Counted from the first letter of the stretch, positions 39,276 to 49,534 are shown. The stretch is 64,000 nucleotides of DNA from Agromyces mangrovi (GCF_030296695.1 NZ_AP027737.1:186001-250000); one strand, 5' to 3'. The notes: generated by a model from the letters alone, not told the origin. Numbers and translations: made by a program.

Positions 39276-41922
39276 GTCGCTCGGCGACCCCGCACCAGCC
39301 CGCGTGCCGCGCGATACGCGTACCACGCGGCGACCCCCACGGCGACGGAGAGCACCGTGCCGACGATGGGAGCCGACTGCTCCCATGCCGGGTAGACCAC
39401 CCAGTGGGTCAGGTAGATGAAGAGCGATGCCGCAGCGAGCAGCCGCACGGCCGGCACGAGCGCGCGCGGGATCCGCAGGTGCGGCACCCACACGAGCAGC
39501 AGCACGCCGGCGATCACGACCGCCTCGCGCTCGGGCTGCCCGAAGAACCCGACGGTCGCCACGATCGCAGCGATCGACACGGCGACCCGCTTCCCCACGG
39601 AGTCGGCGCGGGCGATCACCCAGCCGAGGGCGATGCACCAGAACACCACTGCGACGGAGTAGCGGTCGACGCCCTCGGCCTCGATGCCGGTGAGCGCGAG
39701 CCGCGCGGTGAGCGCGATCGCGAGCACGCAGGTCGCGAACGCCCACGGGTGGCGTCGCTCGAGGCGATCGATCGGCCGCACGGCCAGCAGGGCGGCGATA
39801 CCGACCGTCGACCACACCATCGCCTCCAGGAACCAGAACTGCCATTGCTCGTTCCAGCGCCCGTCGCCGGGCACGGCGTTGTTCACGAGGAGCGCGGTCG
39901 ACCACGAGTACTTGCCGCTCACGAGTGCGACGACCGCGATCCAGACCACCGCCGGCACGATCACCTGGCCGACGCCGCCGAGCAGTCGCCGCACGCGGGT
40001 CCGGCCGGGGACGTCGGCCAGCTGGAACCGGGCCAGGTTGTAGCCGGCCACGGCCAGCAGCAGGTGCGCCCCGCCCTGGAGGGAGATCAGGTCGGCGTGC
40101 GTCGCCACGATCAGCAGGATCGCGGCGGCACGGAGCAGTGCGGGCGTCTCGACGCGCGCGAGTCGTCGTCGGGTGCGAGACCCCGGGTCGTCGGCTTCGC
40201 GCGGCGGCGCGGAAGAACGGGCCGCCGCGTCCCCGTCCGGACGGCTGGGCGAATCGGACGTGGACGTCGGGCGAGACCGGAGCGCCAGCTCCCGCGCCGA
40301 CAGCGAGGGCCAGTCTCGCGGGAGGTCGTCGAGGAGGTCCTCCAGGCGCACGGCGACCTCGACGTAGCTGAGCGAGTCGCCGTCGAGGCTGGCGAAGCTG
40401 TCGTCGAGCGACGCGTCGGGGCGGCCGAGCAGCTCCGCGAGGAGGTCGCGCACGCGGTGCGCCGCGGCGTCGCCGGGGCGCACCGCGCCGACTCCTCCCG
40501 AGGTCGTGTCCGCGCCACCGAGCGCGGTCGCCGCGGTGGCGTCGACGAGGTCGGCGTACCGCACGAGCGCGGCGAAGTCGGGCTTGCCGGTCGCCGTGCG
40601 CGGGAACTCGTCGACCGCGTACGCGCGCACCACGCGCGCCGGGATGCCGAGCAGGACGGCCGCCCGGGACGCTGCGGCGGCCACCTCGCGCTCCGAGCGC
40701 GCGAAGACGAGCAGCCGCTCCCCGAACTCGCGGTGCGCACGTCGATGCCGTCCTCCGCGAGGAGGCGCTGCACGGCGTCGAGGTCGAGTCGCAGGCCGAA
40801 CACCTTCACGAACCGGTTCAGGCGGCCGACGACCTCGAACAGCCCGTCCGGTCGGCGACGGGCGAGGTCCCCGGTGCGCAGCTCGTGCACGGTGCGTCCG
40901 AGGCGGAAGTCGGCGGGCGACTCCGCGTAGCCGAGCATCACGTTCGGGCCCTCGTAGACCAGCTCACCGACATCGGAACCGGGGTCGGCATCGATGCGGA
41001 GGCGCCCGCCGGGAATCGGCCGGCCGATGGCGCCCGCGGACGCCTCGGCCAGGTGCGACGGCACGTAGGCCATGCGTGCGGTCGCCTCCGTCTGCCCGTA
41101 CATGACCACGAAGCCGAACCCGCGACGCTCCCCGAGTCGCGCGAACCGCCGCACGGCGTCGGGCGCGAGCCTGCCGCCCGCCTGGGTGAGAGTGCGGATG
41201 CTCCGGGGCATCCGCTCGGTGAGCCCACCGGCCTCGAGGAGTTCGTAGGTGTAGGGCACTCCGGCGAACGAGGTGATGCGGTGCTGCTCGGCGGCAGCCC
41301 AGAACGCGTCGTCGGTGACCGAGCGGTCGGTGAGCAGCAGGCTCGCTCCGGCGAGGAGGTGGCTGTTGACGACCGAGAGGCCGTAGCAGTAGTGCATGGG
41401 CAGCGTCGTCGCCGCGCGGTCTGCCGGGGTCAGTTCGAGGTAGTCGGCGATCGCGCGCGCGTTCGACGCGATGTTCTCGCGGGACAGCCGCACCAGCTTC
41501 GGCGAACCGGTCGAGCCCGATGTGCTCACGAGCAGCGCGAGCTCGTCGGCGAACTCGTGCGCACTGCCGGGCCGCAGCTCGTGGAGCACGTGCCCGCGCG
41601 CGTCGCCGGAGGCGATGACATCGGGCGCGAACGCCTCGACGAGTCGCTCCCGATGACGCTGCGACGACTCGTCGTCGCCCGCCGCGACAAGCAGCACCGG
41701 ATGCCCGCCCTCGAGCGCGGCGAGGTAGGTCACGATCGATTCGACGTCGTTGCGCGCCTGCAGCATCACGAGGCGGCGGGTGGTGCCCAGCTCGAGGCGG
41801 CGGCGTTCGACGCGCTCGGCGAGCCCGGCGTAGTCGAGGGTCTCGTCGCCGGCGATGAGCGCGATGTCGCCCGGCGCGCCGCCCCGCAGGCGCACGGCGG
41901 GGGCGACGGAGGTCGTGAGCAC
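39230..41922 (-). CDS. Iron-box-linked adenylation/carrier/membrane-acyltransferase fusion (frame broken near 40740)
   Basis: About 897 residues. Residues 1-~470: AMP-forming adenylation domain with STSGSTGSPKLV, MYGQTEATARMAY, LRTGDLARRRPDG, GRLNRFVKVFGLRLD and PRTATGKPD (catalytic Lys). Residues ~480-550: carrier domain, with the phosphopantetheine serine in LDGDSLSYVEVA. Then a charged linker and a C-terminal acyltransferase-3 (OafA-like) domain with about ten membrane segments, starting LLRAAAILLIVATHAD. The break lies at about 40725-40745 and joins GIDVR to EFGERLLVFARSE. GTG start at 41922. The substrate is unknown; the domain set recalls D-alanylation (DltA-DltC plus a membrane acyltransferase) in one chain. 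Confidence 0.85.
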
Positions 41923-41957
41923 GGCGTGGGCCTCCGGGCGCGAGTCGAACGGGGAAC

Positions 41958-41976
41958 TGAGGTAAGCCTACCCTCA
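41958..41976 (-). promoter_or_regulatory. DtxR/IdeR-type iron box before the adenylation/acyltransferase gene
   Basis: TGAGGTAAGCCTACCCTCA, a near-perfect palindrome of the DtxR/IdeR type, 35 bases upstream of the GTG at 41922. It suggests that the gene is expressed when iron is scarce, like the convergent transporter. Confidence 0.85.
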
Positions 41977-42002
41977 TTTCCGAACGAACCCTCGAGCCCT
42001 CC

Positions 42003-44144
42003 TCAGATCGCGACGGCCTCCAGCACGACCGCGTTCTCGGGCCCGAGCAGCGGCATCGGCAGGCCGACCTCGCCGAGCAGGCGGCCGGGCAGCCGCACCT
42101 CGCCGGCCGTGACCCACGGGGGCGGGGCATCCTCGATCGTGCGCACCGGGCCGAGGTCGACCAGACGCACGACGTACTCCGCCTCCGAGTCGAGCCCGGG
42201 CAGCCGCACCGCCGGCGGCAGCGCCGCGACCGGCGTGCCGAGCACGGCGACCGAGTAGACCGCGTGGCGTCGGTCGCCCGAGACGACGCCGTGCGCGAGC
42301 TGCGCCGGGTCGGCGGCATCCGCCCGCACCACCCGACCCGTGTGCAGCAGCCCCCGGAGTCGCCGGTAGGTCGCGGTCCACGAGGCGACCGCGTCGAGCT
42401 CCTCCTCGGTCGCCGCGGCCAGGTTCCACTCGATGCCCGCGCTGCCGAAGAGCGCGGTCGCGAGCCGGAACGACAGCTCCGACGTGCGGCCCGTCGTGTG
42501 GGCGCGCGCAGCGCCGAGGTGCGACCCGAGGTACTCGGGCGGAACGACGAGCCCGGTGAAGCGCTGGATCGACTGCCGTTCGAGCGGATCGTTGGTGTCG
42601 CTCGTCCAGACCCGGTCGGTGCGCTCGAGGATTCCGAGGTCGATGCGCGCCCCACCCGACGCGCAGGACTCGATCTCGACGCCGGGGTGCGCGGCGCGCA
42701 GGCGGTCGAGCAGCCCGTAGAGGGCGGCGGTCTGCGCGTGCGCGGATCCGCCGAGCAGGTCGCGGTTGTGGTCCCACTTCAGGTAGCGGATGTCGTGTAC
42801 CGCGAGCAGCTCGTCGAGCCGGTCGAACACGTGGTCGGCCGCACCGGGCGCGGTGAGGTCGAGCACGCGCTGCCAGCGCCACTCCGGATCCTCGGGGCGG
42901 CCGAGCACCCACTCCGGGTGCGCACGCGCGAGCTCGGAGTCGGCGCTGACCATCTCGGGCTCCACCCACAGGCCGAACTCCATGCCCGCCGCCGTCACCC
43001 GCTCGATGAGCGGGCCGAGGCCGTCGGGCCACACGGACGGGTCGACCGACCAGTCGCCGAGCGCGCGCCGGTCGTCGCGGCGGCCGAGGAACCAGCCGTC
43101 GTCGAGCACGAACCGCTCGACGCCCACGCGCCGGGCGGCATCGATGAGCGGTTCGAACCGCTCGAGCGAGTGGTCGAAGTAGACCGCCTCCCACGTGTTC
43201 AACGTCACGGGGCGCGGTCGTCCCGCGACCGTCGACCACGAGCGCACCCAGGGGTGCAGCCGATCGGAGACCCCGTCGAGCCCGCGGGCGGAGTGCACCG
43301 CGACGACCCATGGGGTCTCGAGCGACTCCCCCGGCGCGAGCACGACCTCGCCAGGCGCGAGCAGCTCCCCACCGCCGAGCGTCGACGGGCCCAGCGCGCT
43401 GCGCTCGGCCCACGCCTCGGTGTCGCCCGACCAGGCGACGTGCACGGCCCACAGCTCGCCGTGGCCGAACCCGAACCCCGGCGTGCCCGCCGCGAGCAGG
43501 AACGCGTCGTCGTGCCCGCCGCGGCCGTGGCGCGACTCCCGAGCGTGCACGCCGTGGTCGAGCGCGCGGCGCATCGACCGTCGCTCGCGGGCCCACAGCC
43601 CGCTGAAGTCGAGCAGCTCGCTCGCGCGCGCGGGCAACGGCAGCACCGCCGCCAGACGTCCGACTCCGAGCGAGCCGCGCCCGCGGTTGGTCACGCGGTG
43701 GCGGAGCCGCAGCACGCCCTCGGGCGTGAGCTCGAGCTTCGTGGCGATCGCGACGCCGGCCCCGTCGTCGGCCACCTCGACGTCGAGCGTGCCACCTGTG
43801 GCATCCGTCGCCTGATCGACCCGGATGCCACCGGGCACCAGCGCGAACCGGGGCGCGCGCAGTGCCGACGCGGCGTCGGGCCCGTCCGCCCCACCCGGAT
43901 CGCGGGAGAGCTGGACCCCGGGCCGACCCGACCAGCCCTCGCCGAGCGCGGGTACGAGGCTGAGGCGCAACGGGGTGTCGATCGAGGAGGGCGGCACGGC
44001 CGGCACGGATGCCGCCGCGAGGGCGTCGAGGGCGTCCGGCCGCACGGCACCGAGGTCGCTCCCCCAGTGCAGCACGGCGGGCACGCCCGTGCCGCGGGCG
44101 TCGACGAGCACGCTGACGCCCGCGGCACGGAGGTGGATGATCAC
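42003..44144 (-). CDS. Alpha-galactosidase (GH36)
   Basis: 713 residues, intact. Removes alpha-linked galactose from oligosaccharides. GH36 marks: the nucleophile Asp in YLKWDHNRDLLGG, ESCASGGARIDLGIL, and the acid/base Asp in WTSDTNDPLERQ; also FVLDDGWFLGRRDD. No signal peptide, so it acts on sugar imported by the adjacent transporter. The ATG at 44144 lies ten bases after the stop of the binding protein. Last gene of the LacI-controlled operon. Confidence 0.94.
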   Translation of the reverse strand: MIIHLRAAGVSVLVDARGTGVPAVLHWGSDLGAVRPDALDALAAASVPAVPPSSIDTPLRLSLVPALGEGWSGRPGVQLSRDPGGADGPDAASALRAPRFALVPGGIRVDQATDATGGTLDVEVADDGAGVAIATKLELTPEGVLRLRHRVTNRGRGSLGVGRLAAVLPLPARASELLDFSGLWARERRSMRRALDHGVHARESRHGRGGHDDAFLLAAGTPGFGFGHGELWAVHVAWSGDTEAWAERSALGPSTLGGGELLAPGEVVLAPGESLETPWVVAVHSARGLDGVSDRLHPWVRSWSTVAGRPRPVTLNTWEAVYFDHSLERFEPLIDAARRVGVERFVLDDGWFLGRRDDRRALGDWSVDPSVWPDGLGPLIERVTAAGMEFGLWVEPEMVSADSELARAHPEWVLGRPEDPEWRWQRVLDLTAPGAADHVFDRLDELLAVHDIRYLKWDHNRDLLGGSAHAQTAALYGLLDRLRAAHPGVEIESCASGGARIDLGILERTDRVWTSDTNDPLERQSIQRFTGLVVPPEYLGSHLGAARAHTTGRTSELSFRLATALFGSAGIEWNLAAATEEELDAVASWTATYRRLRGLLHTGRVVRADAADPAQLAHGVVSGDRRHAVYSVAVLGTPVAALPPAVRLPGLDSEAEYVVRLVDLGPVRTIEDAPPPWVTAGEVRLPGRLLGEVGLPMPLLGPENAVVLEAVAI

Positions 44145-44154
44145 GGAGCCGAAA

Positions 44155-45489
44155 CTACTCCGCGACCGGGATGGACTGCGCCTGCATCGTCGCGATGGTC
44201 GACGCCTGCCCCTCGGCGAGCGCCTCCGACAGCGTGCTGCTGCCCGACGCCGCGGCCTTGAAGCCGTCGGACACGTCCGAGTAGGTCTGCGTCATGGTCG
44301 GACCCCAGACGAAGTCGGGGCTGACCTGCGACGCGGCCTCGGCGAAGACGTCGTAGATGGCCTGGCCGCCGTAGAACTCCACGCCCTCCTTCAGCACGGG
44401 CAGCTCGAGGCCGGCGGTGGTGGCCGGGTAGATCTGCGCCTGCTCGTTGAGGATCGTGAGCGACTCGTCGGAGGTGTTCAGCCAGAGCGCGAACTTCGCC
44501 GCCTCGTAGAGGTGGTCGGTGCCCTTGAAGACGGCGATCGACGAACCGCCCCAGTTGCCGGCGAGCGCATCGCCCGCGTTCCACTGCGGTGCGAGCGCGA
44601 CCGACCAGTTGCCCGACGTGTCCGGCGCGCCCGACAGGATCGAGTTCGCACCCCACACGGCCGAGTTCCAGGTCCAGACCTCGCCCGAGTTGTAGGCGTT
44701 GTTCCACTCGTCGGTCCACGCCGGGTAGGTCGACACGAGGTCGTTCTCGATCAGGTCCTGCCAGTACGCGGCGACCTGCTCGGATGCGTCGCTCGTGAGC
44801 TCGACGGTCCACTCGTCACCGTCGTTGGCGAACCACTGGCCGCCCGCCTGCCAGACGAAGCCGGCGAACTGGTTGATGTCGGTCTGCGAGAAGTTGGTGA
44901 TGTAGCCGCCCTGCTCGCGCACCTGCACCGCGGCGTCGCGGTACTCGTCCCAAGTGGTCGGCACGTCGATACCGGCCTCCTCGAACAGGTCGCTGCGGTA
45001 GAACAGCGCCATCGGGCCCTGGTCCTGCGGGATGCCGTAGGCCTGGTCGTCCGTGCCGAGCGAGACCTGCCCCCAGGTCCAGTCGAGGAACTGGTCCTGT
45101 GCGGCGACGACGTCGGCGCAGACCGCCAGGTCCTCCAAGCCGTCCTGCACGCGGAAGTTCGGCAGCGCGTCGTACTCGATCTGGCCGAGGTCGGGGGCGT
45201 TGCCCGCCTGCAGCTGGTTGAAGAAGTTCTGGTACGTGCCGGAGTTGCCGTTCGGGCCGGTCTGCACCTCGACCTGGATGTCGGGATTCTCGGCGTTCCA
45301 GGCCGCGACCGCGTCCTCGATGCCGGGGATCCAGCTGGTGAAGGTGAGCGTGACGTCCTCGCCGGCCGGCTCGCACGCGCCGGAGGCGGTGCTGTCGCTG
45401 CCCGTGTCGTCGCCGGCCGCACAGGCGGTCAGCACGAGTGCCGCGGACGTGAGCAGGGCTGCGGTGACCGCTCGTTTCGTGTGTCGCAT
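44155..45489 (-). CDS. Sugar ABC transporter substrate-binding lipoprotein
   Basis: 444 residues. Lipobox LVLTAC after a hydrophobic signal peptide. Family 1 extracellular solute-binding fold: VTLTFTSWIPGIEDAVAAWN, NPDIQVEVQTG, NFFNQLQAGNAPDLGQIEYDAL. Clear GAGGAAACC before the ATG at 45489. Placed after the two permease genes with a 49-base gap containing a hairpin. Its neighbours suggest alpha- or beta-galactosides as substrate. No ATPase is encoded here, so a shared MsmK/UgpC-type ATPase from elsewhere is likely. Confidence 0.93.
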   Translation of the reverse strand: MRHTKRAVTAALLTSAALVLTACAAGDDTGSDSTASGACEPAGEDVTLTFTSWIPGIEDAVAAWNAENPDIQVEVQTGPNGNSGTYQNFFNQLQAGNAPDLGQIEYDALPNFRVQDGLEDLAVCADVVAAQDQFLDWTWGQVSLGTDDQAYGIPQDQGPMALFYRSDLFEEAGIDVPTTWDEYRDAAVQVREQGGYITNFSQTDINQFAGFVWQAGGQWFANDGDEWTVELTSDASEQVAAYWQDLIENDLVSTYPAWTDEWNNAYNSGEVWTWNSAVWGANSILSGAPDTSGNWSVALAPQWNAGDALAGNWGGSSIAVFKGTDHLYEAAKFALWLNTSDESLTILNEQAQIYPATTAGLELPVLKEGVEFYGGQAIYDVFAEAASQVSPDFVWGPTMTQTYSDVSDGFKAAASGSSTLSEALAEGQASTIATMQAQSIPVAE

Positions 45490-45513
45490 GGTTTCCTCTT
45501 CTCGGTGGTGGGT

Positions 45514-45531
45514 GCCCGGATGCCCCCGGGC
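45514..45531 (-). promoter_or_regulatory. Hairpin between permease and binding-protein genes
   Basis: GCCCGG at 45514-45519 and CCGGGC at 45526-45531 form a six-base stem, and one arm contains the CGGATGCC octamer. It may protect or set the level of the binding-protein message. Confidence 0.4.
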
Positions 45532-45538
45532 GGGTGCA

Positions 45539-46477
45539 CTACTTCAGCGAGCCGGCGCCGAGTCCGGTACGCCAGTACCGCTGAAGCAGCAGGAAGGTGA
45601 TGATCAGGGGGATGATCGACAGCAGCGACCCGACGAGCACGAAGGTGCGCAGCTCGGGGAACTGGTTGATCGTGGAGTTCCAGGCGTAGAGCCCGAAGGT
45701 CACCGGGAACAGCTCCTCGCTGCGCAGCATGATCAGCGGCAGGAAGAAGTTGTTCCAGATGGTCACGAACTGGAACAGGAACACGGTGATGAGCGCGGGG
45801 AACATCAGCCGGATCGAGACGGTGAAGAACGTGCGCACCTCACCGGCGCCGTCGAGGCGGCTCGCCTCGAGCAGTTCGTCGGGCACGGATGCCTCGGCGA
45901 AGACGCGCGCCAGGTAGACCCCGAACGGGCTGACCACGCTCGGCAGGAACACGGCCCAGAACGTGTCGGTGAGCTGCACGCGGCTGAACATGAGGAACAG
46001 CGGCAGCGCCAGCGCGGTCGCCGGCACGAGCACGCCGCCCAGCACGACGTTGAAGATCGTCTCCCGCCCGGGGAACACGTACTTCGCCAGCGCGTAGCCG
46101 CACATCGACGCGAGCACCGTCGCGACGACCGCGCCGAGTCCCGCGTAGAGCAGGCTGTTCAGGATCCAGCGCAGGTATACCCCGTCGCGGTACGCGAAGA
46201 GCGCACCGATGTTCTCGAACAGCTGGAAGTCGGCGAACCACAGCGGGTTGGTGCTGAACAGCTGGCCGCGGTCCTTGGTGGATGCCACGAGCAGCCACCA
46301 GATCGGCACCAGGAAGTACAGCGTGAAGACCGCCATGACGAGCATCGCGCCGGTGCGCGAGAGGATGCTCTCGCGGGGGCCGCGGCGGTTCGCGGGCGCT
46401 CCCCTGCCACGTGACGCGCCGCGCGGGTTGACCGCGCGCGAGGCGGAGGTGACGTCGGGTCCGATCGCGGCGCTCAT
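45539..46477 (-). CDS. Carbohydrate ABC transporter permease (MalG type)
   Basis: 312 residues with six membrane segments (MLVMAVFTLYFLVPIWWLLVA first). The EAA loop is ASVPDELLEASRLDGAGEVRTF. The start overlaps the partner permease stop by 4 bases. Intact. With the MalF-type permease it forms the membrane channel of the galactoside importer. Confidence 0.94.
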   Translation of the reverse strand: MSAAIGPDVTSASRAVNPRGASRGRGAPANRRGPRESILSRTGAMLVMAVFTLYFLVPIWWLLVASTKDRGQLFSTNPLWFADFQLFENIGALFAYRDGVYLRWILNSLLYAGLGAVVATVLASMCGYALAKYVFPGRETIFNVVLGGVLVPATALALPLFLMFSRVQLTDTFWAVFLPSVVSPFGVYLARVFAEASVPDELLEASRLDGAGEVRTFFTVSIRLMFPALITVFLFQFVTIWNNFFLPLIMLRSEELFPVTFGLYAWNSTINQFPELRTFVLVGSLLSIIPLIITFLLLQRYWRTGLGAGSLK

Positions 46478-47421
46478 GCGTCCGCTCCCTTCCGGCGGGT
46501 GAACCTGAGGAATGCGAACGAGAGCACGAAGGTCGCGAGCGCGAGCACGACCGAGAAGGCCGCCGCCAGCGAGACGTTCGGGATGGAACTCGTCGCGTAG
46601 ATCGTCATGTTCGGCGTGTACGTGCTGGTGACCGCGGAGCTGAACGACCGGAAGGTCTGCGGCTCGGCGAGCAACTGGAGCGTGCCGATGATCGACAGCA
46701 CAGCGGTCAGCACGAGCGCCGGCCGCACGAGCGGCACCTTGATCGACCACGCGATGCGGGCCTGGCCGGCGCCGTCGATGCGGGCCGCCTCGTAGATCTC
46801 CTGCGGGATGGCGAGCAGGGTCGAGTAGATGATCAGCATGTTGTAGCCGACGAACACCCAGGTGACGACGTTCGCGATCGCCCACAGCACGAAGTCGGCC
46901 GAGAGCAGGTCGACCCGGCTCGTGATCGCCTCGAACGGCGAGAGGTTGGGCGAGTACAGGAAGCCCCACATGATGGCCGCAATCACGCCGGGCACCGCGT
47001 ACGGCGCGAAGAACGCGAGGCGGAAGAACTTCTTGCCGCGGACGAGCGGCGAGTCGAGCAGCAGCGCGAACAGCAGCGCCAGCCCGAGCATGACCGGCAC
47101 CTGCACGACGCCGAAGAGCAGCATCCGCAGCACCGAGCCCCAGAACGCCTCGTTCTGGAACACCAGCGCGTACTGCTGGAAGCCGCCGAAGACTTCGCGC
47201 GCCTCGCCGAAGGTGCCGTCGCGCTCGACGACGAGCAGCGACTGCCAGACGGCGACGCCGATCGGGATCAGGTAGAAGAGGATGAACAGCACGGCGAACG
47301 GGGCGACGAACGCGACGATCGCCCACGGGTGCTGCACCCTCCGCCGTCGGGGCGGCGACGACGCGGTGCTCGCGCCGCGCGCGACGTCGCGTGCGGTCTC
47401 TGTGGTTCCGGGTGCGGTCAT
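46474..47421 (-). CDS. Carbohydrate ABC transporter permease (MalF type)
   Basis: 315 residues. Basic N-terminus (PPRRRRVQHPW) then six membrane segments beginning AIVAFVAPFAVLFILFYLIPI. The EAA loop is AIPQEIYEAARIDGAGQAR. The ATG at 47421 overlaps the GH42 stop by 4 bases. Intact. Confidence 0.94.
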   Translation of the reverse strand: MTAPGTTETARDVARGASTASSPPRRRRVQHPWAIVAFVAPFAVLFILFYLIPIGVAVWQSLLVVERDGTFGEAREVFGGFQQYALVFQNEAFWGSVLRMLLFGVVQVPVMLGLALLFALLLDSPLVRGKKFFRLAFFAPYAVPGVIAAIMWGFLYSPNLSPFEAITSRVDLLSADFVLWAIANVVTWVFVGYNMLIIYSTLLAIPQEIYEAARIDGAGQARIAWSIKVPLVRPALVLTAVLSIIGTLQLLAEPQTFRSFSSAVTSTYTPNMTIYATSSIPNVSLAAAFSVVLALATFVLSFAFLRFTRRKGADA

Positions 47422-49475
47422 GCCGCGCCCTCCTCTCTCACTACGCGGACGGCTCCGGCGGGCACCTCGATGCGCCCGTCGACGACCGTTCCGGTCACGA
47501 GTTCGGCGCCGCGGGCGTCGATCGTGACGCCGTCGGTGCCGTGGTTGACGATGAATCGGTAGCTGCGGCCGTCGCCCACGCGGCGCGTGATCTCGACGTC
47601 GGCGGATGCCCCGGGCTCGCGCCGCACGCCTGCGGCGTCGACGATGCGCGCGGCGAACGCGCGCAGGTCGGCCGGGTCGAGCAGCGTGCCGAGGTACCAG
47701 GCGTCGCCCGAGCCGGGGCCGGCGGCCTCGGTGCGACGCGTGATCGCGGGCAGGCCGGCGGCGGGGCCGTCGGCGAACCGGTCGACGACGGTGGTGGCGT
47801 CGGTCACCCGCATCCGCTCGGCCCAGAGCGACGCACCGGCGCCGGAGTCGAGGGCGAGCGCGGTTCCGGGCAGCACCGGGGCGAACTCCTCGACGCGGAT
47901 GCCGAGCAGGTCGCGCCATGCGCCGGGGTAGCCGCCCGGGCGCACGCGGTCGTGCTCGTCGACCACACCGCTGCCGAACGTGATGAGCGCGTGGGCGCCC
48001 GCGGCGACGGCGTCGTCGACCGTGCGCGCATCGGCGTCGCGCACGAGGTGCAGGCCCGGCACGACGACCAGCCGGTAGTCGGAGAGGTCGCTGCCCGGCC
48101 GAACCACGTCGGTGGCGACGCCGAGGTCGTGGAGCGCGCCGTACACGGCGTGCACGTGGTCGAGGTAGTCGAGCGCGTGGGTCGGCCGGTTCTCGGCGTC
48201 GTTCGCCCACCACGCCTCCCAGGCGAAGAGCACGGCGACATCGGATGCGACGCGGGTGCCCTGCACCTCGTCGAGGCGTGCGACCGCCGCACCGAGTTCG
48301 GTGACCTCGCGCCAGAGCGCGGAGTCGGGCCCGGCGTGCGGCACGAGCGCGGAGTGGAACTTCTCGGAGCCCTGCAACGAGGCGCGCCACTGGAAGAAGC
48401 ACACGGCGTCGGCGCCGCGGGCCACGTGCGCGAGGGAGTTGCGCAGCATCTGGCCGGGCTCCTTCGCGAGGTTGACCGGCTGCCAGTTGACCGCTCCCGT
48501 CGAGTGCTCCATGAGCAGCCACGGCTCACCGCTCGCGAGCCCGCGGGTGAGGTCGGCCGCGAAGGCCAGCTCGGTGCGCGGTGCGCCGAGCCGGTGGTCG
48601 AGGTAGTGGTCGTTGGCGACGACGTCCATCTCGGGCGCCCACGACCAGTAGTCGAGGTCGCGGATGTGCGCGGTGACCATGAAGTTCGTGGTGACGGGCA
48701 GCGCGCTGTGGCGGCGGATCACCTCGGCCTCGGCGCGGTGGTGCTCGAGCAGTGCGTCGGAGGCGAAGCGGTGGAAGTCGAGCACCTGGCCGGGGTTGCG
48801 GCTCGAGACGGTGAGGCGCGGGGTGAGGACCTCGTCCCAGTCGGTGTAGCGCTGGCTCCAGAAGCTGGTGCCCCAGGCGCGGTTGAGCTCGTCGATCGTG
48901 CCGTGCTGCTCGCGCAGCCAGCGGCGGAAGGCGCGTGTGCTCTCGTCGCAGTGGCAGCGCGCGTTGTGGCAGCCCAGCTCGTTCGAGACGTGCCAGAGGG
49001 CGACGGCGGGGTGGTCGCCGTAGCGCCGGGCGACGGCGTCGACGAGGGCGAGCGCGTAGCGGCGGAACACGGGCGAGCTCGGGCACCACGCCTGGCGGCC
49101 GCCCGGGTAGCGGGTCGTGCCGTCGGCCATCACGGGGAGGATCTCGGGGTGTCGCGCGGTGAGCCACGGGGGCGGAGACGAGGTGCCGGTGCCGAGGTTG
49201 ACGCGGATGCCCGCTGCATGGAGCAGCTCGATCACCTCGTCGAGCGCGCGGAAGTCGACGTCGCCGTCGGGGCCCTGGAGCCACGCCCAGCCGAAGATGT
49301 TCACGGCGACCAGGTCGACGCCCGCCTCGCGCATGAGCGCGACGTCCTCGCGCCAGACCGACGGATCCCACTGCTCGGGGTTGTAGTCGCAGCCGAAGGC
49401 GATGCCCTGGTGCACGAACCGCGGGCGTTCTGTGGCAGGCGCGGCATCGGCCAGCGGCGGGGTTAGCGCCGGCAT
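47418..49475 (-). CDS. Beta-galactosidase (GH42)
   Basis: 685 residues, intact. GH42 marks: FGCDYNPEQWDPSVW, VNIFGWAWLQ, the acid/base Glu in WHVSNELGCHN, the nucleophile Glu in LLMEHSTGAVNWQ, and metal-binding cysteines in CHNARCHCDES. Trimerisation-type domain and C-terminal beta domain follow. No signal peptide: cytoplasmic. The ATG at 49475 begins MPALTPPLAD; a GTG six codons upstream is possible. First gene of the operon, facing lacI-type regulator across two operators. Confidence 0.94.
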   Translation of the reverse strand: MPALTPPLADAAPATERPRFVHQGIAFGCDYNPEQWDPSVWREDVALMREAGVDLVAVNIFGWAWLQGPDGDVDFRALDEVIELLHAAGIRVNLGTGTSSPPPWLTARHPEILPVMADGTTRYPGGRQAWCPSSPVFRRYALALVDAVARRYGDHPAVALWHVSNELGCHNARCHCDESTRAFRRWLREQHGTIDELNRAWGTSFWSQRYTDWDEVLTPRLTVSSRNPGQVLDFHRFASDALLEHHRAEAEVIRRHSALPVTTNFMVTAHIRDLDYWSWAPEMDVVANDHYLDHRLGAPRTELAFAADLTRGLASGEPWLLMEHSTGAVNWQPVNLAKEPGQMLRNSLAHVARGADAVCFFQWRASLQGSEKFHSALVPHAGPDSALWREVTELGAAVARLDEVQGTRVASDVAVLFAWEAWWANDAENRPTHALDYLDHVHAVYGALHDLGVATDVVRPGSDLSDYRLVVVPGLHLVRDADARTVDDAVAAGAHALITFGSGVVDEHDRVRPGGYPGAWRDLLGIRVEEFAPVLPGTALALDSGAGASLWAERMRVTDATTVVDRFADGPAAGLPAITRRTEAAGPGSGDAWYLGTLLDPADLRAFAARIVDAAGVRREPGASADVEITRRVGDGRSYRFIVNHGTDGVTIDARGAELVTGTVVDGRIEVPAGAVRVVREEGAA

Positions 49476-49520
49476 CGTCGCGAGGTGCTCCACGGTGCTC
49501 CCGGTGATCGTCGTTGATTC

Positions 49521-49534
49521 TGTGAACGTGCACA
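49521..49534. promoter_or_regulatory. LacI-family operator copy 1
   Basis: TGTGAACGTGCACA, nearly palindromic with central ACGT, the usual LacI-family pattern. Identical to the copy 47 bases further on; 46 bases before the GH42 ATG. Confidence 0.75.
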
